Assembly (NCBI RefSeq): GCF_015353075.1
Contig: NZ_CP064187.1
Span: forward strand, 1,550,001 to 1,614,000
DNA: 64,000 nucleotides
Direction: 5' to 3'
Source of the DNA: Rhizobium sp. 007
GTDB taxonomy: Bacteria; Pseudomonadota; Alphaproteobacteria; Rhizobiales; Rhizobiaceae
Position 1 is the first letter of the stretch. Each line of letters starts with the position of its first letter. This document shows, one piece after another, positions 1 to 8,229 of this stretch. The position numbers and the translations under genes are program-made. The notes beneath the pieces were generated by a model. The model was not told where the DNA came from, made no database searches, and saw only the letters and a list, made by a program, of their open reading frames with translations.

Positions 1-345
1 GGCGCCGTCCGATATGAAGTGAAGGGCGAGCCGCTTCGTGCCGGGCTATGCCACTGTGCGGACTGCCGGAAAGAGAGCGGCTCGGCCTTCGTCACGTTCG
101 CCGTATGGCCCCTCGCGGCATTCGAGCATTCCGGTTCGGTCGCGATATATGAAGGCCGCAGCTTCTGTCCCGCATGCGGCGGTCGGCTGTTCTGTCTTAC
201 CGAGAAGGAGGCGGAGCTCCGGCTTGGATCTCTCGATGATGCGCCGATGGAAATCGAGCCGCTCTACGAGGTGTGGATCAAACGCCGCGAAAGCTGGCTG
301 CATCCGCTGCAGGGGACCGACCAGTATCAAGAAGATGCCGGCTAA
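1..345 (+). CDS. GFA/CENP-V family zinc protein, 5' truncated by window edge
   Basis: The reading frame is open from base 1, so the N-terminus lies outside the window. The visible protein begins Gly-Ala-Val-Arg-Tyr-Glu, which in GFA (glutathione-dependent formaldehyde-activating enzyme-like) proteins directly follows the first Cys-x-Cys. It continues with CHCADC and FCPACG, the remaining zinc-binding cysteines. The C-terminal block (LGSLDDAP... YEVWIKRRESWL) closely matches the GFA gene at 56636-57028. The family fold is clear but the substrate of most members is unknown, so no reaction is assigned. It is followed by a 145-bp gap before the export operon. Confidence 0.85.
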   Translation, partial: GAVRYEVKGEPLRAGLCHCADCRKESGSAFVTFAVWPLAAFEHSGSVAIYEGRSFCPACGGRLFCLTEKEAELRLGSLDDAPMEIEPLYEVWIKRRESWLHPLQGTDQYQEDAG

Positions 346-490
346 AGCGGACTTTCATTTCCAAGATTTAATTGCAATTTTTCGTCATTCCGTGCGAATG
401 CGCCTCCAACGCTAATTTCCGGTTCATCTTCGCTATGACTATCTAGATGGTAAACGGAGCAGGCGCTTCTTTTTTTGACTTGAGGGTTTT

Positions 491-1786
491 ATGGACGATT
501 CCGGAACCGGCAGGAAGGCTGCAGCAGCCAATACCGATCTTGCTGCCGTCCTGGCGGCCTCCGCCAAGCGCGGCAAGGGCCGCCGCTGGCGCGGCCGCCT
601 TATCGCCGCTGCAGCATTGATCGCGGTCGCTGGAACCGGTGCCTTTTTTTACAACGGCCGCAGCGGCAACGGATACAGCTATGCGACGCAGCCGGCAAAG
701 CGCGGCGACCTGACGGTTCTCGTGACGGCGACCGGCTCGGTGCAGCCGACGGAGCAGGTCGACATATCGAGTGAACTTTCCGGCACCGTGCGCGACGTCA
801 ATGTCGACTACAACAGCGAGGTCAAATCCGGCGAGGTGCTGGCGGTTCTCGATACGAACAAACTGGAGGCCGATGTGAAGAGCTCGCGCGCGAAGCTCGA
901 TTCGGCCAAGGCGAATGTGCTGAAGGCGAATGCCGATCTGCTGTCGGCGCAGGTTTCGCTGGAGCGCTTGAGGAGCCTCGTCAGAGGCAGCGTCTCGACG
1001 CAGCAGAGCCTTGACGATGCGACCTACAAATACGAGTCCGCCGCAGCCACGAAGCAGATCAACGAGGCGGAAGTGCTCTCTGCCGAGGCCGACCTGCGGC
1101 TCGCCGAGGTCAACCTTGCCAAGGCCAGGATCGTTTCGCCGGTTGACGGCGTTATCCTGACCCGCTCTGTCGATCCGGGTGCCACCGTCGCCGCGTCGCT
1201 TTCGGCGCCGGTTCTCTTCACCATCGCCGGCGATCTCAGGAAGATGGAACTGCAGGTCGATGTGGACGAGGCCGATGTCGGCCAGATTGGCGTCGGGCAG
1301 AAGGCGACCTTCACGGTCGACGCCTATCCGAACAAGTCCTTTCCCGCCGAGATCGAGCAGATCCGCTTCGCCTCCGAGACGACCAACAATGTCGTCACCT
1401 ACAAGGCCGTGCTTTCGGTCGACAACGCTGATCTCCTGCTGCGCCCGGGTATGACGGCAACGGCGGATATCACCGTCGAGGCCGTCAAGGATACCCTGAT
1501 GGTGCCGAACGCTGCGTTGCGCTATGCGCCGCCAGAAGCCGAATCGCGCGGCAGCCGCGGCATCTTCGGTCTTTTCCGCCCGCCGCGTATGGGGCCTCGC
1601 TCCGGCGGCAACCGCAGTGAAGCGCTCACGGGCGCCAAACGGCGCGTCTGGGTGTTGCGCGAAGGCCGCCAGATGCCTCTCGTCATCCAGGTTGGTTCCT
1701 CGGACGGTCAGTTCACACAGGTCTCGGCCGGTGAACTCAAGGAAGGCGATGCGCTTGTGACCGACGCGACGACACGGACGCAATAG
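491..1786 (+). CDS. MacA-type periplasmic adaptor (membrane fusion protein)
   Basis: This 431-residue protein would link an inner-membrane ABC exporter to an outer-membrane channel. It has a basic cytoplasmic N-terminus and one membrane anchor at about residues 36-54. Two lipoyl half-motifs flank an alpha-helical hairpin (about 125-215) rich in Ala, Lys and Leu, and beta-barrel and membrane-proximal domains follow. A low-complexity Arg/Gly insert near residues 350-375 is unusual for the family. The ATG is preceded by TTGAGGG. The gene lies 11 bp upstream of the ATPase gene and forms an operon with it and the permease. Exported substrate is unknown (macrolides, lipids, peptides and siderophores are all known for the family). 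Confidence 0.88.
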   Translation: MDDSGTGRKAAAANTDLAAVLAASAKRGKGRRWRGRLIAAAALIAVAGTGAFFYNGRSGNGYSYATQPAKRGDLTVLVTATGSVQPTEQVDISSELSGTVRDVNVDYNSEVKSGEVLAVLDTNKLEADVKSSRAKLDSAKANVLKANADLLSAQVSLERLRSLVRGSVSTQQSLDDATYKYESAAATKQINEAEVLSAEADLRLAEVNLAKARIVSPVDGVILTRSVDPGATVAASLSAPVLFTIAGDLRKMELQVDVDEADVGQIGVGQKATFTVDAYPNKSFPAEIEQIRFASETTNNVVTYKAVLSVDNADLLLRPGMTATADITVEAVKDTLMVPNAALRYAPPEAESRGSRGIFGLFRPPRMGPRSGGNRSEALTGAKRRVWVLREGRQMPLVIQVGSSDGQFTQVSAGELKEGDALVTDATTRTQ

Positions 1787-1797
1787 GCGGGCGAACG

Positions 1798-2514
1798 ATG
1801 ACCAGTCCGCCGCTTCTCGAATTCAGGCAGGTATCGAAGATCTACGGTCACGGCGAGGCGGCGATCCGCGCGCTCGACCATGTCGATCTACGGATCGGCA
1901 CCCATGAATTCGTCGCGATCATGGGGCCGTCGGGTTCAGGCAAGTCGACGGCAATGAATATCCTCGGCTGCCTCGATGTTCCGAGCGCCGGCGACTACGT
2001 CTTCCAGGGCATTTCCACGACCGGTTTCGATCGCAGTCAGCTGACGCTGCTGAGACGCCATATGCTGGGCTTCGTTTTCCAGGGGTTCAATCTTCTCGCG
2101 CGGACATCGGCGGTCGAGAATGTAGAGTTGCCGCTGATCTACCGCGGTGTCGCAGCGGGCGAGCGCCACCGGCGCGCCAAGGAAGCGCTTGGCTTGGTCG
2201 GACTGAAGGGGCGCGAGCACCATAAGACGCAGGAGCTTTCCGGTGGCCAGCAGCAGCGCGTGGCAATCGCGCGCGCGATCGTCACCGAACCAGCCCTGCT
2301 GCTTGCCGACGAGCCGACCGGCAATCTCGACACGAAAACCAGCGCCGAGATCATGGATCTGATGACGAGGCTGAACCGGGAGCAGGGCATCACCATCGTC
2401 ATGGTCACGCATGAACCCGACATTGCGGCCTATGCAGAGCGCATCCTCCGTTTCGTCGATGGAAAGCTCGAAGCCGAGGTCGCGCATCAGGGCGAGGCGG
2501 ATCATGTTTCTTGA
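1798..2514 (+). CDS. MacB/LolD-type ABC exporter ATPase
   Basis: This 238-residue cytoplasmic ATPase would power the export system with the flanking adaptor and permease. Walker [10 protein letters not shown] is at about 43-51, the signature [14 protein letters not shown] starts at 147, and Walker [13 protein letters not shown] ends near 178, followed by the H-loop VTHEPD. The [13 protein letters not shown] Walker B and overall length are typical of the MacB/LolD subfamily. Its last 11 bp overlap the permease start, indicating translational coupling. In MacB proper ATPase and permease are fused; here they are separate, as in many Gram-positive and alphaproteobacterial systems. Confidence 0.9.
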   Translation: MTSPPLLEFRQVSKIYGHGEAAIRALDHVDLRIGTHEFVAIMGPSGSGKSTAMNILGCLDVPSAGDYVFQGISTTGFDRSQLTLLRRHMLGFVFQGFNLLARTSAVENVELPLIYRGVAAGERHRRAKEALGLVGLKGREHHKTQELSGGQQQRVAIARAIVTEPALLLADEPTGNLDTKTSAEIMDLMTRLNREQGITIVMVTHEPDIAAYAERILRFVDGKLEAEVAHQGEADHVS

Positions 2515-3712
2515 AACACTGAAACTCGCGCTGCGCGCCATTAGCCGCAACATCCTGCGTTCCTTCCTCACCGTGCTCGGCGTCGTCATCGGCGTTGCCG
2601 CCGTCATCGCCTTGGTGACGATCGGCAACGGCACCACAGAGCAGGTCTCCACGGAGCTCTCGCGGCTCGGGACCAACATGCTCTTCGTGCGTCCGGGCCA
2701 GTTCGGTCCGGGGCGCGCGAGCTCCGAGGCGAGACGGTTTACCGTTAAGGACGTCGATGCGATCCGCGATCAGCTAACTGGCCTACGTGCAGTCGCGCCG
2801 CTCAACCAGACGACGGCGACGGCGATCTACGGTGGCCAGAGTCATTCGACTACCGTCATGGGCACGACCAACGACTATTTTATCGCGCAGGACTGGGACA
2901 TTGCCCTCGGCCGCACCTTCGAGGCGGCCGAAGAGCGCGGCCGCGCCCGCTGCATCCTCGGCGAGACGGTCCGATCGCAGCTTTTCGGCGCGGCCAATCC
3001 GACAGGGCAGCAGATTCGCGTGGGCAAGGTGTCCTGCGGCGTCATCGGCGTGCTGGCGAAGCGCGGGCAATCGGGCATGGGCACTGACCAGGACGATGTC
3101 GTGATCATGCCCGTGAAGATCTATCAGCGCCGGATCGGCGGCAGGGCCAACGCCAATGTCCAGATGATCGTCATTTCGGCCCGCGATGGCGTTTCGACCT
3201 CCAAGGTTCAGACGGAGACCGAGAACCTGCTGCGCGAGCGCCGCAAGATCGTTCCGGGCCGCGAAGACGATTTCAACGTCAACGACATGACGCAGATCGC
3301 CGAAGCCATGACGGGTACGACGACATTGCTCACGGGATTGCTTGGCGCTGTCGCCGCAATCAGCCTTCTGGTCGGCGGGATCGGCATCATGAACATCATG
3401 CTAGTGTCGGTCACTGAACGCACGCGGGAGATCGGCATCCGGCTTGCGATCGGCGCATTGGAGACGCAGGTACTGTTGCAGTTTCTGGTCGAGGCGGTTG
3501 CGCTGTCGCTCTTCGGCGGCATCACGGGCATCGTATTCGGATTAGGCATCGGCTTCACCGCCGTGACGCTCTTGAAGGTTCCCTTCGTCGTCAGCCCGCT
3601 GATGATCGCCGTCGCCTTCGTCTTCTCGGCCGCAATCGGCATGATCTTCGGCTATTTCCCGGCGCGAAGGGCAGCGCAGCTGAATCCGATCGAGGCCTTA
3701 CGGCACGAATGA
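2504..3712 (+). CDS. MacB-type ABC exporter permease (FtsX-like)
   Basis: This 402-residue inner-membrane protein has a MacB core topology: one N-terminal membrane helix (LRSFLTVLGVVIGVAAVIALV), a large periplasmic domain (about residues 45-270) and three C-terminal helices with an FtsX motif (GGIGIMNIMLVSVTERTREIG). ATG at 2504 is chosen because the protein then starts [13 protein letters not shown], the normal family N-terminus, and overlaps the ATPase stop; starting further upstream adds a low-quality extension. It should form the translocon with the upstream ATPase and adaptor. Confidence 0.9.
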   Translation: MFLETLKLALRAISRNILRSFLTVLGVVIGVAAVIALVTIGNGTTEQVSTELSRLGTNMLFVRPGQFGPGRASSEARRFTVKDVDAIRDQLTGLRAVAPLNQTTATAIYGGQSHSTTVMGTTNDYFIAQDWDIALGRTFEAAEERGRARCILGETVRSQLFGAANPTGQQIRVGKVSCGVIGVLAKRGQSGMGTDQDDVVIMPVKIYQRRIGGRANANVQMIVISARDGVSTSKVQTETENLLRERRKIVPGREDDFNVNDMTQIAEAMTGTTTLLTGLLGAVAAISLLVGGIGIMNIMLVSVTERTREIGIRLAIGALETQVLLQFLVEAVALSLFGGITGIVFGLGIGFTAVTLLKVPFVVSPLMIAVAFVFSAAIGMIFGYFPARRAAQLNPIEALRHE

Positions 3713-3713
3713 A

Positions 3714-3738
3714 CAAGGCCGGGTGATGCTCGGCCTTG
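3714..3738. terminator. Hairpin between convergent genes
   Basis: CAAGGCCG and CGGCCTTG form an 8-bp stem around a 9-base loop, just after the permease stop and before the convergent DapA-family gene. There is no clear T-run on either side, so this is a weak terminator candidate. Confidence 0.35.
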
Positions 3739-3760
3739 GAACACTCCGTGTGCCGATTGA

Positions 3761-4654
3761 TCAGAACTTCGGCAGTTCCGGGCGGTTTGAAAGCGCCTTT
3801 TCAATCACGTCAACGACGCGCAGGCGCTGTTCGCCGGAAAGCGGCAGGCGAGGCGCGCGGACGCGGTCGTTCGACTGGATGGCGTAGACTTCCGCAAGCT
3901 TGATGTTCTGGACGAGGAAGGTCGAGACGTCCAGGTCGAGCAGCGGCCGGAACCAGCGGTAGATGGCGCGCGCTTCATCGAGGCGGCCCGCCTGAACGAG
4001 CTTATAGATCGCGACCGTTTCCTTCGGGAAGGCGACGACGAGACCGGCGACCCAGCCGTGCGCCCCCATCAAGAGGCTTTCGAGCGCCAGGTTGTCGACG
4101 CCGGTAAACACATCGAAGCGTTCGCCGAAGGCGTTGAAGACGTCCGTCACGCGGCGGACATCGTCGGTCGATTCCTTCATGGCGACGACGAGATCGTTCT
4201 TCGCCAGCACTTCGAACATCGGGATCGTGACGTCTACGCCATAGGCGACTGGATTGTTGTAGACCATGATCGGCAGGCCACCGGCTGCGGCAATCGTCTG
4301 GACATGCGTCAGCGTCTCTTCCGGAGCGGATTTGTAAGGCACGCCTGGCAAGACCATGAAGCCGCTCGCACCGGCCTTTGCTGCGGCCTTGGCGGCAGCG
4401 GCGCCGCGCTTTGTCGAGCTTTCGCAGACCGTCATCAGTACTGGCCTCGAACCCGCAGCCGAGCGCGCGACATTCAGGATTTCCAACTTTTCTTCCGGCT
4501 CGAGCGTCATGTTCTCGCCGAGCGAGCCGCAGACGATGATGCCATCGACACCTGCATCGGCCTGGAGCCCGAAGCAGCGTTCCATTTCGGCAAGATCTAG
4601 CTCGCCGCTCTCAGTGAATTTCGTCGTTACTGCAGGAAATACGCCGCGCCACAT
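3761..4654 (-). CDS. DapA-family (dihydrodipicolinate synthase-like) lyase/aldolase
   Basis: This 297-residue TIM-barrel protein of the N-acetylneuraminate lyase/DHDPS superfamily carries the Schiff-base lysine Lys160 (VVAMKES), the catalytic Tyr132 (IMVYNNP) and a GSLGEN version of the substrate-binding GTTGE loop (about 43-48). Family members act on pyruvate- or keto-acid-type substrates. Pairing with a dedicated GntR regulator argues for inducible catabolism rather than lysine synthesis, for example a HypD-like pyrroline-hydroxycarboxylate deaminase or a sugar-acid lyase. The exact substrate cannot be read. The start is fixed by a good AAGGAGAC ribosome site; a TGATATATCA palindrome sits just upstream of it. 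Confidence 0.85.
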   Translation of the reverse strand: MWRGVFPAVTTKFTESGELDLAEMERCFGLQADAGVDGIIVCGSLGENMTLEPEEKLEILNVARSAAGSRPVLMTVCESSTKRGAAAAKAAAKAGASGFMVLPGVPYKSAPEETLTHVQTIAAAGGLPIMVYNNPVAYGVDVTIPMFEVLAKNDLVVAMKESTDDVRRVTDVFNAFGERFDVFTGVDNLALESLLMGAHGWVAGLVVAFPKETVAIYKLVQAGRLDEARAIYRWFRPLLDLDVSTFLVQNIKLAEVYAIQSNDRVRAPRLPLSGEQRLRVVDVIEKALSNRPELPKF

Positions 4655-4671
4655 GTTCGTCTCCTTGACTC

Positions 4672-4681
4672 TGATATATCA
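4672..4681. promoter_or_regulatory. Palindromic operator candidate O1 (GntR)
   Basis: TGATATATCA is a perfect 10-bp palindrome, 17 bp upstream of the DapA-family start codon and next to its ribosome site. The same 10-mer recurs at 4719-4728. Two identical palindromes between a GntR gene and its divergent target suggest the regulator's binding sites. Confidence 0.65.
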
Positions 4682-4716
4682 CGGCAGCTTGCCATCTGAT
4701 TTGCGTCGTGTCAATA

Positions 4717-4730
4717 TCTGATATATCAGA
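4717..4730. promoter_or_regulatory. Palindromic operator candidate O2 (GntR)
   Basis: TCTGATATATCAGA is a perfect 14-bp palindrome ending 7 bp before the GntR start codon. Its core equals O1, with centres 47 bp apart. Its position predicts autorepression. Confidence 0.68.
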
Positions 4731-4737
4731 ATGAAGT

Positions 4738-5364
4738 ATGGACTATCGAATGCAGAGTTCACAGAGCCATCTGGCCTATCTCGCACTTGAACACGCGATT
4801 GTGACGCTGGTGTTGAAGCCGGGCGCGCTGGTGACCGAAAAGCAGCTGATCGATATTGCCGGTCACGGCCGTACGCCGGTGCGCGAAGCGATACAGAAGC
4901 TTGCCTGGCAGGGCCTCATCATCGTCAGGCCGCGGGTCGGGCTGCAGGTGGCGGAGATCAAACCGGACGATCATGCCAATGTCATGCAGGTGCGCAGGGA
5001 ACTGGAGCCTATTGCTGCGTCGCTGGTCGCGAAGCATGCGACGGACGAGCAGCGAGGGGCGCTGATAGACTGCGCCCGCACAATGACCAATTGCGCGGTC
5101 AATGGCGATCTTGCCGCCTTCTTCGCTGCCGACAAGGCATTCGACGAGCTTCTCGAAGAGGCTTGCCCGAATACGTTCATCACCGCGGCGCTCGGGCCCG
5201 TGCAGACACATTCACGCCGTCTTTGGTATTCGACTGCCACTCCGGAGCGGATGGACCGCTCGATCACGCTGCACGTCACGGTTATTCGCGCGATCCAGCA
5301 GGGCAAGGTGGAAGAATCACAGCAGGCAATGGCGGCCTTGATCGACTATCTCAGCCACAAATGA
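4738..5364 (+). CDS. GntR-family transcriptional regulator (FCD type)
   Basis: This 208-residue protein has an N-terminal winged helix (about residues 12-75, with the GRTPVREAIQKLAWQGLI recognition segment and the VRPRVGLQV wing) and an all-alpha FCD ligand-binding domain (about 82-200). It is divergent from the DapA-family lyase with only 83 bp between the start codons. That gap holds two identical palindromes, so the regulator most likely controls the lyase and itself. The ligand is presumably the lyase substrate or a related acid. ATG 4738 lies immediately after O2. Confidence 0.88.
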   Translation: MDYRMQSSQSHLAYLALEHAIVTLVLKPGALVTEKQLIDIAGHGRTPVREAIQKLAWQGLIIVRPRVGLQVAEIKPDDHANVMQVRRELEPIAASLVAKHATDEQRGALIDCARTMTNCAVNGDLAAFFAADKAFDELLEEACPNTFITAALGPVQTHSRRLWYSTATPERMDRSITLHVTVIRAIQQGKVEESQQAMAALIDYLSHK

Positions 5365-5365
5365 A

Positions 5366-5389
5366 AACGGCCCCGTCTCCGGAGCCGTT
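5366..5389. terminator. Hairpin between convergent GntR and fpr genes
   Basis: AACGGC and GCCGTT pair around an inner CTCCGGAG segment. On the minus strand the stem is followed by TTTTC, so it could terminate fpr transcription and, less well, the GntR gene. Confidence 0.45.
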
Positions 5390-5410
5390 CAATCAACAAT
5401 CCAAAAACCG

Positions 5411-6223
5411 TCAGCCGACGAAGGCGCGTTCGATGACGAACTCGGCCGGCTTGCTGTTGGCGCCTTCTTCAAAGCCTGCCTTTTCGAGCAGTTCCTTAGT
5501 GTCCTTCAACATGGCGGAAGAGCCGCAGATCATGCCGCGGTCGATTGCCAGGTCGAGCGGCGGAACGCCAAGATCGGTAAAGAGCTTACCGGAGGAGATC
5601 AGGTCGGTGATGCGACCGCGATATTCGAAATCCTCGCGGGTGACCGTCGCATAGTGACGCAGTTTGTCGCCGACGATCTCGCTCAGCAGTTCGTCGTTCC
5701 GGATCTCTTCTATCAGATCGAAGCCGTATTTCAGTTCCGCGACCTCGCGCGTCGTGTGGGTGAGGATCACTTCCTCGTACTTCTCGTAGGTATCGGGGTC
5801 GCGGATAAGGCTTGCGAAGGGCGCGATGCCCGTTCCGGTCGAGAACATGTAAAGCCGCTTGCCGGGCGTCAACGCGTCGAGCACCAGCGTACCCGTCGGC
5901 TTCTTGCGCATCAGAACCTGATCGCCCGGCTTGATGCCCTGGAGATGCGATGTGAGCGGGCCGTCCGGCACCTTGATCGAGAAGAATTCGAGTTCTTCGG
6001 CCCAGGCTGGGCTTGCAATGGAGTAGGCACGAAAAATCGGCTTGCCATCGACCATGAGGCCGATCATCGCGAACTCGCCGGAACGGAAACGGAAACCCTG
6101 CGGCCGGGTCATCGTGAAGCGGAAGAGCCGGTCCGTATAGTGCGTGACGCTCAGCACCGTTTCGGCATAGACATTTGCCGGAACGGCGGAGGCGAAATCT
6201 TCGGTCTTTGCTGGAGCGTTCAT
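5411..6223 (-). CDS. fpr: Ferredoxin--NADP(+) reductase
   Basis: This 270-residue soluble flavoprotein exchanges electrons between NADPH and ferredoxin or flavodoxin. The FAD-binding RAYS motif is at 65-68, the NADP-binding GTGIAPF is at 130-136, and CGSSAML near 235 supplies the C-terminal nucleotide-binding loop. The C-terminus ends in aromatic-poor Ala-Phe-Val-Gly, typical of bacterial subclass I FPRs whose tail extends beyond the flavin-stacking aromatic. It is divergent from pcs with a 244-bp intergenic region in which no regulator site was recognised. Confidence 0.92.
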   Translation of the reverse strand: MNAPAKTEDFASAVPANVYAETVLSVTHYTDRLFRFTMTRPQGFRFRSGEFAMIGLMVDGKPIFRAYSIASPAWAEELEFFSIKVPDGPLTSHLQGIKPGDQVLMRKKPTGTLVLDALTPGKRLYMFSTGTGIAPFASLIRDPDTYEKYEEVILTHTTREVAELKYGFDLIEEIRNDELLSEIVGDKLRHYATVTREDFEYRGRITDLISSGKLFTDLGVPPLDLAIDRGMICGSSAMLKDTKELLEKAGFEEGANSKPAEFVIERAFVG

Positions 6224-6467
6224 TCGGTATCGGATCCCGTATTCGTCGCATGATCGGTCTGATGCGAGGCAGATATTACAAATACGCTGGAAACTAAAGG
6301 CATTCCATTCTCTGCGACGCTATCAGTAAGAAATATGCGTATCATTGTCATGTATCAATGCCTGCGTGATCTTGTTGCTTTTGCGCTGGCGAAGCGGGGC
6401 AAAGGATGCATATTAGGCCAAAACGCTGCCCGAGAGGTTTAAGCGGCGGCAGGCGGTACGGGGAAAC

Positions 6468-7196
6468 ATGAAGATTTTCAACTACAAGCGCGTTCCTTAT
6501 GCAGAGATACGCGCCTTTTCCGTCCATATTTTGACGGCGTCCGGCTCTTTCCTCGCATTTCTGGGCGTGGTCGCCGCCGCCGAACACCGCTTCATCGACA
6601 TGTTCTGGTGGTTGGGCCTTGCTCTGCTCGTCGACGGCATCGACGGTCCCATCGCCCGTAAGGTGCGGGTGAAGGAGGTGCTGCCCAACTGGTCGGGCGA
6701 CACGCTCGACAATATCATCGATTATGTCACCTACGTGCTTTTGCCGGCTTTCGCACTATACCAGAGCGGCATGATCGGTGAACCGTGGTCTTTTGCCGCC
6801 GCCGGCATGATTGTCGTGTCGAGCGCCATCTACTATGCCGATATGGGCATGAAGACCGAGGAGTATTTCTTCTCCGGTTTCCCTGTCGTCTGGAATATGA
6901 TCGTCTTTACGCTCTTCGTCATCGACGCAAGCGCTGCGACCGCCCTGACGGTGGTGATCGTCTCGGTGATCCTTACCTTCCTGCCAATCAATTTCCTGCA
7001 TCCGGTGCGCGTCCAGCGTCTGCGGTTCATCAATCTCGGCGTTTTCTTCCTCTGGTCGGCGCTCGGCATGTATTCACTGCTCATGCACTTCAGCATGCCC
7101 CAATGGGCCATTATTCTCTTCGTGATCAGCGGTGTCTATCTTTATTGCATCGGCGCCGTACTGCAGTACTTCCCGGCGCTGGGACGTAGCGAATAG
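6468..7196 (+). CDS. pcs: Phosphatidylcholine synthase (CDP-diacylglycerol:choline)
   Basis: This 242-residue integral membrane enzyme condenses CDP-diacylglycerol with choline to make phosphatidylcholine directly, the route characteristic of rhizobia, Agrobacterium and Brucella. The Pcs-specific CDP-alcohol phosphotransferase motif is complete: D59-G60-x2-A63-R64-x12-G77-x3-D81-x3-D85. About eight hydrophobic helices follow the short cytoplasmic N-terminus. The quinone oxidoreductase gene begins 9 bp after the stop, with AGGAGG in the gap, so the two are likely cotranscribed. Confidence 0.95.
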   Translation: MKIFNYKRVPYAEIRAFSVHILTASGSFLAFLGVVAAAEHRFIDMFWWLGLALLVDGIDGPIARKVRVKEVLPNWSGDTLDNIIDYVTYVLLPAFALYQSGMIGEPWSFAAAGMIVVSSAIYYADMGMKTEEYFFSGFPVVWNMIVFTLFVIDASAATALTVVIVSVILTFLPINFLHPVRVQRLRFINLGVFFLWSALGMYSLLMHFSMPQWAIILFVISGVYLYCIGAVLQYFPALGRSE

Positions 7197-7205
7197 GAGG
7201 CGGTT

Positions 7206-8186
7206 ATGACAAAGACGCAGGCGATTGCTTTCAGCCGCAATGGCGGTCCTGAAGTTCTTGAGTATGTCGATGTCGATTTGCCGCCGCCATCCGCCGACGA
7301 GGTCCAGATCAGGCACGCTGCAATCGGGCTCAATTTCATCGACGTGTATTTCCGCGATGGAACTTATAAGGCGGCGCATCTGCCGTTCATCGCCGGGAAG
7401 GAAGCGGCAGGCACCGTGACGGCGATCGGACCTGGCGTCAACGATTTCGCAGTCGGTGACCGGGTTGCCTATGCCGGTGCCGACGGCGCCTACAGCGTCG
7501 AGCGGAACGTCGAGACCAAGCACCTCGTCAAGGTGCCCGACGCGATCAGCCTGGAAACAGCAGCCGCGATGATGCTGAAGGGCATGACCGCCGAATATCT
7601 GCTGAACCGAACATTGAAGGTCGGTCCTGAGACGGTTCTGCTTTTCCATGCTGCCGCCGGCGGCGTCGGCCTCATCGCAGGGCAATGGGCAAAGGCGCTG
7701 GGCGCAACCGTGATCGGTACCGCCGGCTCGGAAGACAAGGTGAAGCTCGCGCTTGAGCATGGCTACGATCACGTCATCAACTACAGGACGGAAAACTTCC
7801 TCGACCGCGTTCGTGAGGTCACCGGCGGCAAGGGCGTGGACGTCGTCTATGACTCGATCGGCCGTGATACATTCCCGCAATCGCTCGACTGCCTGAAGCC
7901 GCGCGGCATGTTTGTATCCTTCGGTCAATCCTCTGGCGCTATTGAGAATTTCACGATGGCGATGCTGGCGCAGCGGGGCTCGCTTTATGCAACGAGGCCG
8001 ACGCTTTTCACCTACATTGCCACGCGCGATGAACTGACCGCCTGTGCAAACGCGCTATTTGATATTGTGCTAAGCAGCAAAGTGCGTATCAATATCAACC
8101 AAACCTATCCGTTGCGTGAGGTGGGACGGGCTCACACGGATCTAGAAACAAGAAGAACTACGGGAACTACGCTGCTGATCCCATAA
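7206..8186 (+). CDS. NADPH:quinone oxidoreductase (zeta-crystallin type)
   Basis: This 326-residue medium-chain dehydrogenase/reductase has no zinc-ligand cysteines. It has the GroES-like N-terminal domain (GLNFIDVYFRDGTY near residues 39-52) and a Rossmann domain with AAAGGVGLIAGQWAKALGA at about 147-165. These features match one-electron quinone reductases (Qor). It sits directly behind pcs with an AGGAGG ribosome site. A functional tie to lipid synthesis is not evident. Confidence 0.88.
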   Translation: MTKTQAIAFSRNGGPEVLEYVDVDLPPPSADEVQIRHAAIGLNFIDVYFRDGTYKAAHLPFIAGKEAAGTVTAIGPGVNDFAVGDRVAYAGADGAYSVERNVETKHLVKVPDAISLETAAAMMLKGMTAEYLLNRTLKVGPETVLLFHAAAGGVGLIAGQWAKALGATVIGTAGSEDKVKLALEHGYDHVINYRTENFLDRVREVTGGKGVDVVYDSIGRDTFPQSLDCLKPRGMFVSFGQSSGAIENFTMAMLAQRGSLYATRPTLFTYIATRDELTACANALFDIVLSSKVRININQTYPLREVGRAHTDLETRRTTGTTLLIP

Positions 8187-8229
8187 ACGATCCGGAACGG
8201 ACAGGTCGGCAGAGGGAAATGAGGGGAAC

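Noticed and set aside
443..1783. Minus-strand open frame opposite the MacA-type adaptor gene
   Set aside because: Shadow frame; the plus-strand protein has a membrane anchor, lipoyl motifs and correct length.
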